This document shows, piece after piece, positions 1 through 11,270 of a stretch of 64,000 bases of DNA. A program made the translations under genes and the position numbers. This DNA comes from Corythucha ciliata (taxonomy: Eukaryota > Arthropoda > Insecta > Hemiptera > Tingidae): positions 5,394,001 through 5,458,000 of the forward strand of contig CM075941.1 of NCBI GenBank assembly GCA_038030265.1, read 5' to 3'. Below the pieces are notes generated by a model. That model ran no database searches, was not told the DNA's origin, and was given only the letters and a program-made list of their open reading frames with translations. Every line of letters begins with the position of its first letter. Within the stretch, counting starts at the first letter, position 1.

Positions 1-1851
1 GGGAGGGGGAGCTTGGCACAGTTCATGACCAATTCAAGATGACTAGAATTTACGCTTGGAAAGGCTACTTTCTGCAGTTATCTTATTTTGTGTATTCTTC
101 AATCCATCTGCCAAGCCCCGGTGCAGTGGCGGATCTATAGACCTTGAGGTGCCCAGAAGAAAATATAAAGAAAAGTTGTATAATGTCAAAGTATCAACAC
201 ATAATAGAGACATATAGGTGGATGCAGCAGACGTGAGCGCAGTTGGGCGAATTCCAAGATCCGCATTACAATTGTAGTTTGAAATCCAAAAAATTGGATT
301 TTCAGGTCCACTAAAACGGGCAAAGGCTGCACACACTATACAGGGTCTCATTTTGTTATCATGAACTCACAATATCAGAAATTGCGAAATTTACCTCACA
401 AACTGACTGTTGAAAATCTGTCAACTTAGCCTCAAAACAAAGAGGTATAAGCCCATAGACTCACTATTTGACTGATGAATTTAGTCTTTCAAACTGGACA
501 TTTTGCCTCCCCGAAAATCAATAAACTTGATTTCACTCCAGAAACACACTTTTCGCTATAAAAATCACCATTTTTCGACGAAAATCCTACCGAAACGGTC
601 AAAATTTTCCTAGAAAGTTACAGTTCTTCAATAATCATGAACTAGAATAGAATAGAACTAGAAACATTAGGCCTTATACGTAAAACCCAGCAAGTACGCC
701 TCTTCACCTCATTCAGGTGGACATAGAATCGGTCAAGGCCAAAAAACTGGGAATTTTGCGGCGTGGTATTCATACTGGAAAACATTAATTCAGTTCCCGG
801 AATCGCCATAGTTATACCTGTATATTACACGAGCGAAATCTTACAGCATCTTGGACTATAATTATTTCGTCATAAAACCGGGAATTTTAACCGGTAAGCG
901 GTAACTATCGACTCACTGCTCTTAAAACTGGCCCTCGACTATGAAACTGTGGTTATTTCGCAATAGTTGTCCCCAAATTTTAACTTTAATTTTCAAACTT
1001 CAATTGTTTTCGTTTTCATAATTTAATTCGCTACCTAATAAAAAATATGCCTACGCTGTAATGCACGAAAAAATAAGTGGCATTTGATCTTTGCCGTCTT
1101 TGATAACTATTACCCCTCGCCTGTCTAAGCAAAGAACTGGTACAAAATTCGACAAATCTTTCAAATTTTAGAATTCGTTTTTAAGTTTTTATCCGCCTCC
1201 AGCAGTTGATGAGGGGGGGGGGTCAACTCAATCTAGCCCCCCCCCCCTAGAGAAAATCTTCATTTTTTCGCGCCTGGATTGACTGTACTACTGTGGTTAA
1301 GACGCTGCTGAGTTACAACTTTGCAAGGCATCATTTTCGAGGGTGTGAAAGCGAGCGGAGTTGTTTTTGTGGGTCCGTTCCGGCAAACTCGGTGGAGTGG
1401 GGGGGGGGTATGTGTTTTTATTTCCGTTAGTGTACAGCTTTGTACAAATAGGACACGTCAAATCAACAGCATAAATAAAACAACAACAAGCTATCATCCT
1501 GTGACAAATTTTATCGATATTCCTATTTTAGAATTCCTCAAAATTATACAATACCTTCTCTGTTACAAATCTTTTCAAATTATAGAGTTTGTGACGTTTA
1601 GGAAGTCTTGCTTAAAAAGGTTGGGCAACCTATTGAAGAAATGAATGCCCGATTTGAGAGGATCCATCTCACTCTTCTTCAATCTTGCTGGATTCGGAAT
1701 TAGGTAAATCCCTCCCCTGGTGTAATGATTATGCCAGTCCGACATTTTAGTTATGCCTTGGAAATTTTTCTTCACGGAAATTAGACAAGTGTACACGTGT
1801 GCGCCAAAGACCTTGAGTATCCTATGACGCTTGAAATATTCGCGGCAGCTC
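1..1851. other. No gene seen; AT-rich with G/C runs
   Basis: Open frames here are short, overlap on opposite strands and have no family resemblance. The only structure is a G10 run (about 1213-1222) followed closely by a C11 run (about 1237-1247), which could pair as a hairpin, and another G9 run near 1402. Confidence 0.5.
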
Positions 1852-2352
1852 TCACGTGGTTTGATGCCCCCAACAACGCGTATTAAGGCCTTCTTCTGGA
1901 GAATAAACTAATAAAGACAGATCTTGGTGGTTGTTGACTTGTTGAGTGAGGAAGGAAGCTTGAAGGGAGATAAAAAGAGCCAAACTGCCAAACAATAAAA
2001 GGACAAAAACTGCTGCGGCGGCTAGAGTTGAGTAGGGAAGTGGAGACTGAAGAAGAAAAGGAAAGGAATTGTGTTGGGTGTTGGTGGAGCAGGGAGCAGT
2101 GAGGACAACTGCTAGGGGGATGTACCGTGTGGGGAGACTTATGGAGGTGGTCTTGCTCTCGTTTGTGTGCAGATCTGCAAACCAATGCTCACAAGTCAAC
2201 TGTGGTGTGGACGTGGAGATCTGTAATTCTGCAGAAGTGCAGATAAAGATAGCTACGACGATTGGACAGTGGGTGCCAACGATTATTTTTGAACTTACGA
2301 GAAGAGCTGAGTTCGGATAGATTAACTGTGAAATTTGACGAGTGTAATACAA
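1852..2352 (-). CDS. Hypothetical membrane-protein-like ORF
   Basis: A 166-codon open frame with higher GC than its surroundings. The translation has a hydrophobic N-terminal stretch (about residues 10-40, including VGTHCPIVVAIFICTS), a polar middle with two cysteines and an NES glycosylation-type site, and a hydrophobic segment near the C-terminus (STLAAAAVFVLLLFGSLALF), as in a single-pass membrane protein. The frame has no ATG at its start, but a TTTCACAG splice acceptor lies just inside it (minus strand, near 2330), so it could be an exon. A 100-codon frame overlaps it on the same strand and an 83-codon frame on the plus strand. I do not recognise a family; it may be chance. Confidence 0.25.
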   Translation of the reverse strand: MYYTRQISQLIYPNSALLVSSKIIVGTHCPIVVAIFICTSAELQISTSTPQLTCEHWFADLHTNESKTTSISLPTRYIPLAVVLTAPCSTNTQHNSFPFLLQSPLPYSTLAAAAVFVLLLFGSLALFISLQASFLTQQVNNHQDLSLLVYSPEEGLNTRCWGHQTT

Positions 2353-2435
2353 AATTACCTGTGTTAATTAATACTTTATCCAGACTGGGGTTTTATGCAA
2401 AAAACAATGTATTGTGTGCGACGTAGTTTTCCTAA

Positions 2436-2581
2436 ATGTACAATTTCGATGACCCGGAGCCGGAGGCGGTAGCTACTGCGGTGCCCACTCATCCTCGCTC
2501 ACGACCCTGCGGAGGGAGTTCAGCCCTCGTCTCGACGACTGATTTCATCCCGCGTTACACAGTGCTCGTGATTGGTGAATG
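2436..2581 (+). CDS. Candidate first coding exon, unknown protein
   Basis: An ATG with an in-frame TAA directly upstream opens 48 codons in a GC-rich patch and ends at a consensus donor (TG|GTGAGT, phase 2). The translation begins MYNFDDPEPEAVATAVP and ends DFIPRYTVLVIGE plus a split codon. The RYTVLVIGE end resembles the first beta strand and start of a P-loop in Ras-like GTPases (RGK type), where GxGK[S/T] should follow. No downstream segment with that motif was found. The next phase-compatible exon candidate (5599-5785) does not supply a P-loop, so the GTPase reading is speculative. Confidence 0.35.
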
Positions 2582-3700
2582 GTGAGTCCCCTTTCATTAT
2601 TTTCTTTATTTATTTTCAATCTTTCTTGCCCGCATCCTAACGAGTCACCCCCCCCCCCCTGTAATATTAGGATCTGAAGGCCATTCCATCCTTCCCATTT
2701 TGGCCGCTCACGGGCATCACCGCATTCACCGCTCCGAACCAGCGAGGGCCGTTAGCGCCGCAGTTACTTGAATATTTGAAGTCGTGTTATACGCAAATAA
2801 TTCTGGGGTGTTATGGGGGGAGGGGGTCTGTATGAATAAAAATTGATTACTTGGGCGTCATCTGACGAAGTATTGGTACCTGCACTTTTGTTTTAATGTA
2901 ATTTAAACCCTCTACTGCACCTAAAAAGCAAAGTAAAAAAGAAGCGAAAGGACCCAAAAAAGCTCGGTCACAGTGCTTTCATTTACTCTTATCACTGAGC
3001 GAGTGAGCGGTGTGAAGTTGTAGAGTGTCTGTGTGTTGGGTAGTGATCGTACAACGGTCTCAACTGAAATTTAATTACTTAGAATATCAGGAAATATTAA
3101 TTAAAGCAATACATATATCGGTAATATTTCACTATGTACCAGGATCCCAATTTCGTTATTTTTATCGAACAACCTCCCACTCAAAGCTTCCTTCAGTGCG
3201 GCCGTTTTCTTTTTCTCAGCTATGAAGGGGGCAAGTTATAAGTCCCAATCACTTTTTTACCACCTCAGCTGTGACTACAGCAGGAATTGAATGAAACAAC
3301 TTGTTGGCTGTAGATCTTGACGTCAGAGACGTGTTTATACACAAAAAACCGGAATATTTGATAAATAGTATTCACTTTCGATGGCTCTCGCACTCCCAAA
3401 CCCCATGCCTACTTCCTCGTTTATTTGGATTTTGTACAAATACATTTTTGATGATGGCAAAATGTGGAGATGCATAATAGTTATATTGAAACAAAATTCA
3501 CGACTTCTCACCTTCACCGCTCGTTTCACTGGGCGCCCATTTTTATTGCGTTGGATGGTAGGGAGGGCCATTCCACCTGTAAATCACGCGAGAAGCGAAA
3601 AGGACGCGACACACAGATTTACCGTCACATAAACGCATTGTAATGTTCATTTTCATTTGAAACACACTGACCGGACTCGCTTCACAACGATATTTTCCCG
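2582..3700. other. Intron or intergenic, nothing recognised
   Basis: If the candidate exon ending at 2581 is real, this is the start of its intron. It contains homopolymer C and G runs (near 2648 and 2815) and small open frames on both strands without coding character. Confidence 0.4.
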
Positions 3701-4033
3701 GATGAAAAAAGGTGAAGGCGTGGATGACATGAGGCGATGCGAGAGGCGAGACGCTTCAACCCGGCTCGGTGTACCTGTACGAGACACGGTCAGACGAGAT
3801 TTAAGTATGGCTGCCGGCATTATTCGAATTTAGATTTTGGGCTCTCGCGCTTGCGCGCCGCTCGTATGACAGCTTTAGCGCTCCATCTGGTTCCGGAACG
3901 TTGTGAAATCACCGCCCTCTCTCATTTCGGTGGTCGGGAGGCGGCGTTATCCAACAAGCGGAGTGTTTTTTTTTCTTGTGCGTGTCGACTGTCTCGAGGC
4001 ATGAAAGACGGGGGCTTGACATCCGTTCGAATC
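3701..4033 (+). promoter_or_regulatory. GC-rich stretch, possible promoter and noncoding exon
   Basis: This stretch is clearly richer in GC and CpG than its surroundings and ends in a consensus donor (GAATC|GTGAGTA at 4033/4034). It contains AAGTATGGCTGCCGGC near 3805, close to the YY1/Pho element AANATGGCNGC often seen in the first exons of animal genes. A similar AAAATGGCGGCAC lies near 4352. A 106-codon frame crosses it but looks like a by-product of base composition. Promoter function is inferred from composition and the donor only. Confidence 0.25.
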
Positions 4034-4252
4034 GTGAGTACAATTTATTTAATTTGAGTATTTTCTTCAAAGAAAAGTGTGCCAACGTTGACCTCACTTC
4101 ACACAAGCTGGAAATTTTTCCATCACAACTTGTCAACCCTCAACCAAAACCAAATCTCGGCCGGCGAGGTTGGACCCTCTTTTTTGTTTACATCGTCGAT
4201 GCTTCTAGTTGTTGTTCGTACTTTCGTGTATGACCGTACAAATAGTTTATTT

Positions 4253-4490
4253 TATTCTCTCGAATAATTCAGCCGAAATCATTTGAAAAATCCTAAATTT
4301 TGTTTGGGTGGTCTCTCTCGAATTCTTCATAACCCTCCACTCTTCAGCCAAAAATGGCGGCACAAAGAGAAAGAAAAAATAAAATACAGCGTCGCCACAT
4401 ATCGCGGAATTTCAGGCAGTGCCGCGTGAAAATTGTTATTTTCTCTCGAAATAATTCAGCCAAGACGTTTTGGAAAATCTAAAAATTAGG
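4253..4490 (+). repeat. Short repeated motif, three diverged copies
   Basis: The motif TCTCTCGAA(A)TAATTCAGCC followed by a TTTGAAAAATC-like segment occurs near 4255 and again near 4441. A shorter relative (CTCTCTCGAATTCTTCA ... TTCAGCC) lies near 4313. Spacing is irregular, so this is a local duplication rather than a regular tandem array. Confidence 0.5.
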
Positions 4491-5185
4491 GTTTATCATA
4501 GTGGAGTCCCCCCTCCATCCCGTCATCATTTTCAATCACTGCCCTTCATCCTTCCTCCGTCACATCTCGACTCCCTGAGGTGATCAAACTTAAATTATTA
4601 TAAATGTTGGAAGGTAGGCGTGCTGGCGTGGAGGGGCAGCAGGGGGCAAAGGACCATTTAAAATTTGTCAGCTCTCTCGACTACCAGCTTGTGTGGATTT
4701 TAGCACTCGGAAAAATATACGGCTACCTGGATTTTGAGTAAAAGCGCTTGTTGAACTGGTGAAAAAATGGACTTTTTAGCCGTGTTTAGTGGTCAGATTG
4801 GGGGGGGGGGGAGGTTAAAATAATGTTTAAAGCTGTGGTGGCCCATGTTCCTTTCACAGGTGTAATTCAAATTTATTTTCTGGAGCGCTGACTCCCCTCC
4901 CCCATCACAGACGCTCTTTTCTTTTTATTGCGAGGGCCTGTTTTGGCCGTGACAATTACACTTCAACCTCTATTTGCCCATAGCATACAATAGAGCGGTC
5001 ATGACATGACAGAAAATCGTTGCATTATAGACGTATGGGGGGGGGGGTGATCTGATCTTTTGATTTCCGAAGAGAGTTTTTACTGTAAACCAGTAGTTTT
5101 TTGTGCTGGTCTACTTTTTTTTTGTGAGCTTCTGCAGTTTTTCTCGGTTTTCCCACCTATAAGTTGAAAATGTTGAATAACTCGT

Positions 5186-5445
5186 TATTTGACATGGATG
5201 TATATGAAGAAAGAGGAGGGAGCAATAGATGTAAAATCAATTTAACAGGGTGAAACCAACATACGCCACATTGGTAGTCCCGGAACGCATTAGGATTTGT
5301 GCTAAGGACTACTTTATCATGACTCCTGCTCTGTTACCTATTTCTTCAATATTATGACCGAGGGACCACCAATATGGCGAAAATTGGTGTCACCCTTTTC
5401 AACTTATGCTCCCTCCCCTCTTTTCCTCCCTCCATGTTATTTCAC
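5186..5445. mobile_element. Inverted-repeat (foldback, MITE-like) element
   Basis: The left arm (about 5190-5285) and right arm (about 5338-5442) are inverted copies of each other. Matching landmarks are ACATGGA at the outer ends, AGAGG(A/G)GAGGGAGCA, AGGGTGA(A/C)ACCAA and CGCCA(C/T)ATTGGT(A/G)GTCCC toward the centre. The central spacer is about 50 bp and there is no coding capacity. Arm length and divergence fit an old nonautonomous DNA element. No clear target-site duplication is visible. Confidence 0.6.
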
Positions 5446-5598
5446 GACCCTTATTGTAAAATTTGGCGAATGTTACGTTCTTGGATGGAATGGGGAGGGG
5501 GTATTGTGAAGCCCCCCCCCCTCTCTCTCTGAAAAATGTGCACGTTCGTGAAAGTCTAAAGTTGCATTTTTGCTCACGGTGTGATCCTATTCATTGAG

Positions 5599-5785
5599 CT
5601 CCCGGGATCCGGGTGTTGAAATAGTGTCACACAACTCATCAAGATTAGATGGGTTTCACTCTAAATCAGGTTCTGGCTCTGATAACCCTGTGTCCAGAGC
5701 CGGGTGCGCCCGAACTCGTGGCGCAGGTCGTTCGTGGTTGAACGGCAGTATGAGGTCGTTGCCAACAATGAACAATTACAATAAC
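5599..5785 (+). CDS. Candidate internal exon, unknown protein
   Basis: The segment is open throughout and bounded by an acceptor (CATTGAG|C) and a strong donor (AAC|GTACGTG). It starts with one base completing a split codon, which matches the phase-2 end of the exon at 2436-2581, and ends in phase 0. The translation is Ser/Gly/Arg-rich (VSHNSSRLDGFHSKSGSGSD ... NGSMRSLPTMNNYNN), with high GC relative to its flanks. No domain recognised; the phase agreement is the main support. Confidence 0.3.
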
Positions 5786-5826
5786 GTACGTGTGATGGGA
5801 TTCTTTTAAAACAAACAATTTTCCAG

Positions 5827-5958
5827 GAGTCAATGGTGGGAGACGTGAGGAAGGGGTGGTGGCCTTCCAGTTGGGGAGGAAGAAGGCATAGGAGGATTAA
5901 CCCTGATGGATCCCAATGGTCTTCTCTACTATGTGGGGCCTTACGACTATGGATATAG
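5827..5958 (+). CDS. Candidate terminal exon, unknown protein
   Basis: It begins after a consensus acceptor (CAATTTTCCAG) in phase 0, matching the phase-0 end of 5599-5785, and stays open for 43 codons to a TAG at 5956-5958. With the two upstream candidates it makes a 154-residue protein with no recognised domain. The tail is rich in Trp, Gly and Arg. A competing frame over the same bases (reading NGLLYYVGPYDYGYRV) also looks protein-like but is not reachable in phase from the upstream exon. Low confidence. Confidence 0.22.
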   Translation, partial: ESMVGDVRKGWWPSSWGGRRHRRINPDGSQWSSLLCGALRLWI

Positions 5959-6529
5959 AGTGACCGGATGTAAAAATGGTTTTCCAGGACGCCTAGCACA
6001 AAAAACTAGGGCACAGCAGTAGGATGCCAAAAAAGTAGTTAACAACGACTAATCTTTGATCAGTTTGATGCTGAAACTGTTGTTACTCAACTAGGGAGTC
6101 GTGCTCGTTTATGATGATAGCAATGTAATGGGCTCACCCAGGGCCGGATTAAGACAGTGCGAGGGCGTGGGGAGAGGTTTCATGTACGGGGCCTCCACCC
6201 ACACGAACAAGGTCCCCTCAGGAACGTAACTAGAGAGGGCGCCGCGCCACGGGTGCCGACGATGCTAAGGAGGGGGGGGGGAGTGCAACTGCGAAAACAG
6301 TGGTTTTTCTCTTATATCAATCACCTAACGACAAAAAAAAACAACAAAGTTTTTCTCTACACCGACAAAACAAACTTCCGACTGTAATACATAATAACTT
6401 TCCTCGCGTCCCACGTTTCTTTAATGAGGGCGTAATCGAAAGTACCAGGCACAGCGAGACAATCGAAGAACAAACGAATCAGCGATTTCTCCTACTGTGT
6501 GCCTTAATTTCACTGGAAAAACCATGGAA
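5959..6529. other. No gene seen
   Basis: Contains a G10 run near 6269 and two overlapping short open frames with no family resemblance. Confidence 0.4.
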
Positions 6530-7440
6530 ATTCGGTCCCCAAATCCAGAGAATTCGACCAAAAAACCAGATATTTTGACTCATTATCAGAAGTGATTGGA
6601 AACCGAACATGCGCGTTTTGCTCTTTCATGAACCACATTTTTGCGATTATGGCTATTTCAAAACTCAATTTCGCTCTTTCAAAACAAAATGTTGGTGATT
6701 GGGCTAGTTTGAAACACCATTTCAGGGATTTTCGCCCATTCTAGATCCAAATTGGGGGATTTACGTGTAATGGAAGACCCGACTTCATGGCTGTAGCTCC
6801 TTCTAAAGTCAATTTCGCTGGTTTGGTTAGTTACGAAAACTAATTTGGCTCTTTCAAAACTAAATTCTGCCATTTTTTAATCCCAAATATAGGGATTTCT
6901 ACTCTGAAACCAAAATTCGTGTGCTTAGCTCTCTCGTGTCTTTAGCTCGTTCAAACCTCGAATTAGGGGATTTACGCTTTATCGATAACCAGATTTCAAT
7001 GGCTTTAGCTCTTCATAAAACCAAATTTCGCAGGTTTCATTGGTTGGCAAAAATTAATTTGGCTCATTCAAAAACAAAATTTTGGTTCTTTCAAATCCTG
7101 TCTAGCCGAGGATTTTCGCTCTACCATAAGCCATTGTCGATTATTTGGTTCTATTAAAACACAATTTCACAGATTTCAACTATTTCAAACAGTAATTTCG
7201 GGTATTTTCCATCTTACAAAAACGATTTTCGTGGCTTAGCACTTTCTAAAGTAACTTTCGCAGGCTTGGCTAGTTCGAAAAACTAATGTGGCTCTCTCAA
7301 AAACCAAATTTATGGATTGGCTATTTAAAAAGAATGAAATTTCGTCATTTTTGCTATTACAACCCCCCAATATTGCGGATTTTGGTTCCTCTCAAACCTA
7401 ATTATCCAGATTTTGCACCCTCAAAACACCTTTTTCTTCG
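6530..7440. repeat. Satellite-like degenerate repeats, family B
   Basis: Roughly 30-35 bp units recur, built around a GCTC(T/A)TTCAAAACCAAATTTCG-like core followed by variations of GGATTT(T/A)CGCTC. This is the reverse complement of the CGCGAAATTGG units seen elsewhere in the window. Units are too diverged for a clean tandem ladder by eye. Several open frames across it are artefacts of the repeats. Confidence 0.6.
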
Positions 7441-8170
7441 TTTTAGCCGTGAATTGGCGTTTTTTTTTAAAAAACATTTTATCCGCGAAAATACTTTTTT
7501 TAATTGTAGCCACAAATGCCTTTTCACAATTTTAATTGTGAGTTGGAGCTTTTCCTCAATTTTAGCTCAAAATGTTATTTTTTTATCCTCAATGTTAGCC
7601 GGAAATTAGCAGGTTTAATCACTTATTCAGCAATGAATTTTTTCACACTTTTAACCACGAATTGGCGTTTCTCGTTATCAGCGGTAAAGCGCCTTTTCCT
7701 CATTTTAGCCGTGAATTAGCGATTTGTCTCCATGTTATCCGAGAAATGGCGTTTTCTCTATTTTAGCGCGTCTTAGTGCCTTTTCTCTATGTTATCCGCG
7801 AATTGGCCTTTCATGTAATCTTGGCTGCGAATGAGAGCTATTTCTTAATTGTGTCCGCGAATCAGCGTTTAGTCCATTTCATCTGCGGTTTACTGTTTTT
7901 CTCAATTCAGCGTATTTTCTTAATTTTATAGCCCCGAAGTCTGCCTCCGGAAACCGTGAATTGCCCATTCTTCGATATTGGCTGCGAATGTTGGCTTTCT
8001 TTCAACTTTAGGCTCGAAGTAGCGATTTTTCTCAATTTTGGCGGTGTTTTTTAAACGTTGGCCGTGAATTATCCCAGTGACAATTTCTTTTTGGTTTGGC
8101 CGTTTTCCTCAACTCGAGCCAGGAATTAGCGCTTTTTCTAAAATTGTAGGCGCGTACTCGCACCAAATAC
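7441..8170. repeat. Satellite-like degenerate repeats, family A
   Basis: Units of about 28-35 bp of the form TTTTCTCAATTTTAGCCGCGAATT(A/G)GCG recur with substitutions. The same unit occurs in the other orientation at 10.9-11.3, 30.5-31.5 and 41.5-43.1 kb. No gene is contained. Confidence 0.65.
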
Positions 8171-9305
8171 GGAGCAGACCGTTCGACCGTTTTCCTGCAT
8201 TTCCTTCCCATGTGAAGCCGTTGGTTTGAGATTCAATTTATTTTTCAGGTTCAACCTCCTGACAGTTAGTTCGGTCGGTGGGTGCGAAAGTGAGATGCGT
8301 TCCTTCATACACAAAGGTTTCGACCACCTTGCGGAATCGAGAATCTCCTGTAGTGAGTATTTTGTGACTTAAAAAGTAATTTGAAGCCATGAAGTGGTTG
8401 TAATATGCTCATTAATTACCCCAATGATAGCCCTGTTTTTAATACGCCATTACAAAAGAGCAGATCTAACAATTCTTGCCTAGCCTGAGAAATTCCTGGT
8501 GTATCCCGATACTAGAAATTTGTACTAATTTGTATTTCCTTTTTGTTTCAGGAGGAGGTTGTCGACTAGCAAGGTAGGTGGATAGCACGGTTAAGAGTGA
8601 TCATAATAAAGTAGCACCGTCGCTTTACGAGGATTATAGCTCTCATTTTGCTCATTATGTTGTTGTTCAACCCATTGTAGCTTTCATGCGCGGTGCTATT
8701 TTCAACCAACCACGGTTTCTAGCATTTTGAATATTTCCTTCCCAGTTTCGCGTACAATTTTTCGGTTTCGTAAAGCTCATGGAAGCCACCAGGGTGCTTT
8801 TTAACGTACTTTACGCTTGTTTAGGTGGTTTATGCATGGATGTATGAATTCGGGCATAATTCGGCTTTGTTGGATCATAAGTTGCGTTATTTAGGAGAAC
8901 ACACACGTTATTAGTGACGCCAACCTGGTTCCACACTATGAATTAAGTGAGCTAGGTGGTAAGCAAAATGAGCACGAAACCCGACAAATTTGTAATTTCA
9001 GGTCTTGGGTTTGTTCGTTTGTCATTCAGAGCTGGGACATACTCATTCCCAGTTTGACATTGCGATGTTACCGTTACAAAATCAGATGTGTGAGATTACC
9101 GAAATAAGCGTCATGGGATGCTCGTGACAGTTTTGGATGACAAACGAATGGACCTACTGTGCCCTCTCTTCAATTTGGTCATCTCGACTCGACGGTTTGA
9201 ACTTCTACTCACACACCCCACACGGTTTTTTTCGTATCTTCTTTTATAACTATAATTTTACCAACAGTAGGACAGTGGCAGGACACCGAGTCATTCATTT
9301 TCAGT
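8171..9305 (+). other. Possible noncoding exons; otherwise nothing recognised
   Basis: Two segments are bounded by good plus-strand splice signals: 8249-8352 (TTTTTCAG| ... |GTGAGT) and the 22-bp 8552-8573 (TTTGTTTCAG| ... AAG|GTAGGT). They could be untranslated exons leading toward the ORF at 9306, but no coding similarity supports this. Confidence 0.2.
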
Positions 9306-9449
9306 ATGCAGGCACCGCAGTACGGTCCATTCTCGCACGCATCGGCCTCTGACCTTCCGCTGAGACCGATTAAGCCAGAGTGGACTCAAGTTCTGAGGCC
9401 ACAGCGGAGAATTGGCCGCACTGAGATTGTCCAATGGGTCAAATCATAA
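9306..9449 (+). CDS. 47-codon ORF behind a splice acceptor, unknown
   Basis: An ATG lies one base after a consensus acceptor (TTCATTTTCAG) and opens a compact, well-composed frame of 47 codons: MQAPQYGPFSHASASDLP, then RPIKPEWTQVLRP, ending EIVQWVKS before TAA. Composition looks coding-like (balanced, few low-complexity residues) and the GC is above its flanks. It could be a terminal exon or a small-protein gene. I do not recognise it. Confidence 0.3.
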   Translation: MQAPQYGPFSHASASDLPLRPIKPEWTQVLRPQRRIGRTEIVQWVKS

Positions 9450-10440
9450 CATCTTTGAGTCCATTTTCAGTATTCATTATCTTCAGGCCCCCTGAAGCGA
9501 GTGAGTAGTTAGTTTTTTCGCATCGTTGCGAGTGCAATCCTGGCACTATGACGCACTACCGCAATTTTACGACTTCAACATTCATACTCATTTTCGTTCT
9601 TCGTTTTGGATTTTTTAATATTAAATTTCTTCTTAAGAAATTAGTTATTATTAGGCCGCCCAGGTCAGGCAAAAAAGCGATCCGTTTATGCCTAATTCCC
9701 TTGGAAGGAATATTCTACGAGTCTCAAAAAATCGAAGTGGGTGTAAACGGACGAGGTTTTGGTAAATCCACCGTAACTTTTTTATAATTTCAATGTAAAA
9801 AGGGTCATTCATTTTTTTTTCGTTCATGCATTGTTTTGTTTTGGTGCCAAACAAAACACAGCACGAACAATTGACGACACTTGGACGATTCGTTGGATCA
9901 CTCAGGCCTTTTTTTGTCAGAAACTCCATACCTTAACTAGGATTTTTTGAGACTTTGAGGATTTGATTGAGAAGGGGTACCTACCTAAAACAGGGAACTG
10001 AAATTCTGTGGATTTCAATTTGGAACGAATTATCTATTAAAAAGGGCACACCAATACCATTGTCTCATGGCGGAAGGGCTTTCGAAAGGTAAGTGAAGAG
10101 AGGACTCTCAGTATTTATGGTCATGCATTAACCGTGGTTATGTGGTAAAATAACGCATAAGTAATTTTTGTGCCAATTTTCTCATGCACGTTTCACATCC
10201 TAGACCTGGAGTGAACTGTTTCGACCTTTATATTGTGCTAGTGCTTGTGATAGTGCTAAAAACGACTATTTCGGCTACTTCCTGCAGCGTTGTAGTCATA
10301 TCGCTAGGAAATTACACGAGAAATCCTTTAAAAATACCTAGTTGAAAAATTACGGAACCACTTGTTTTGAAGTTATGACAGAAAACAACATTTCGGTACG
10401 GGCAGAGTTTGCCCATTAAAAAAAAATACAATATCGAGTT
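9450..10440. other. No gene seen
   Basis: Opposing short open frames at 9548-9787 and 9651-9929 overlap each other and resemble nothing known. The rest is AT-rich unique sequence. Confidence 0.45.
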
Positions 10441-10570
10441 GCTGGTTCACCAAAAAAGCCAATTTCGCGGGCTGGATCCTTTCAATATCAAGGGGGGCTA
10501 ACTATACCAATTTCGTGGTGTTCGTTCCCTGAAAAAACAAGATTTCGCGTGATCAAATTTCTTGAGGCTG
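10441..10570 (+). repeat. Short patch of family B satellite-like units
   Basis: Three or four units of the CCAATTTCGCGGGCT / CCAATTTCGTGG / GATTTCGCGTG type, the same degenerate core as at 6.5, 38, 54-55 and 63 kb. Confidence 0.5.
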
Positions 10571-10860
10571 GCTCATTTGAGACTCATTTCTACTTCCCCA
10601 AGAAAGCGCGGCCATTTCTGGCTGCGTCCCTGCCTCCGGACGATGCTGAGGTGCATACCTTGAGCAACGCAGATGGTGATTCCGCACAAATTGGTCGGGA
10701 AAGACGGAAGACAATGTGTTCCAAAGCAAGGGCGTAACTAGGAAGGGCCTGCAGCTTGCCACCCTTGACTCGGTCGGTCATAAACCAGCTATAATCGGAA
10801 ACCGTCACCTTGATGAATCAACTGTCTGATTGGCATTAAAAGCTCAACATTTTGTCCTTA

Positions 10861-10901
10861 CAAAAAAAATAAATAAATAAAATAATAATAATAATAATAA
10901 T
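10861..10901 (+). repeat. A-rich (AAAT)n/(AAT)n microsatellite
   Basis: Poly-A followed by AAAT and then six AAT triplets. Confidence 0.85.
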
Positions 10902-10909
10902 CTTGGAAA

Positions 10910-11270
10910 TTGCATTTTTGAGGGCTGTTGTTTTCCCGACAAAGAATTGTCCATTTTTCGCTGAGTCGTCGTTTCCCGGCTAAAATATGGAAAAACTTTA
11001 TAATTCGGGGTTATTATTGATAAAACGCTCATTCTCGGTATCTAGAGGCAACTTCATGGCTAATGTAGAGAAAAAGCGCTAATTCGTGGCTAAAAGTAGG
11101 AAAAGATCTCTAACTCGCGGCTAATATTGTGAAAAATGCTATTGTGTTGTTCTTGGGTCGAGTCCTGCGGTTAAAATTAAGAAAAGCACGTTATTTCAGC
11201 GCTAAAAAGTTAAAAAATCGCGGGAATTTCTCATTTTACCTACAATTTGCTGGTAAAGTTGAGAGAAGTA
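10910..11270 (+). repeat. Satellite-like degenerate repeats, family A
   Basis: Units such as AGCGCTAATTCGTGGCTAAAA and TCTAACTCGCGGCTAATATTG recur at about 30-bp spacing, matching the arrays at 30.5 and 41.5 kb. Confidence 0.6.

Noticed and set aside
1297..1644. Opposing frames of 66 and 107 codons
   Set aside because: Overlapping, low-complexity, no splice or codon support.
8249..8573. Coding exons joined to the 2436 exon
   Set aside because: Open in one phase, but the lengths are short enough for chance and the translation has no domain; kept only as possible noncoding exons.
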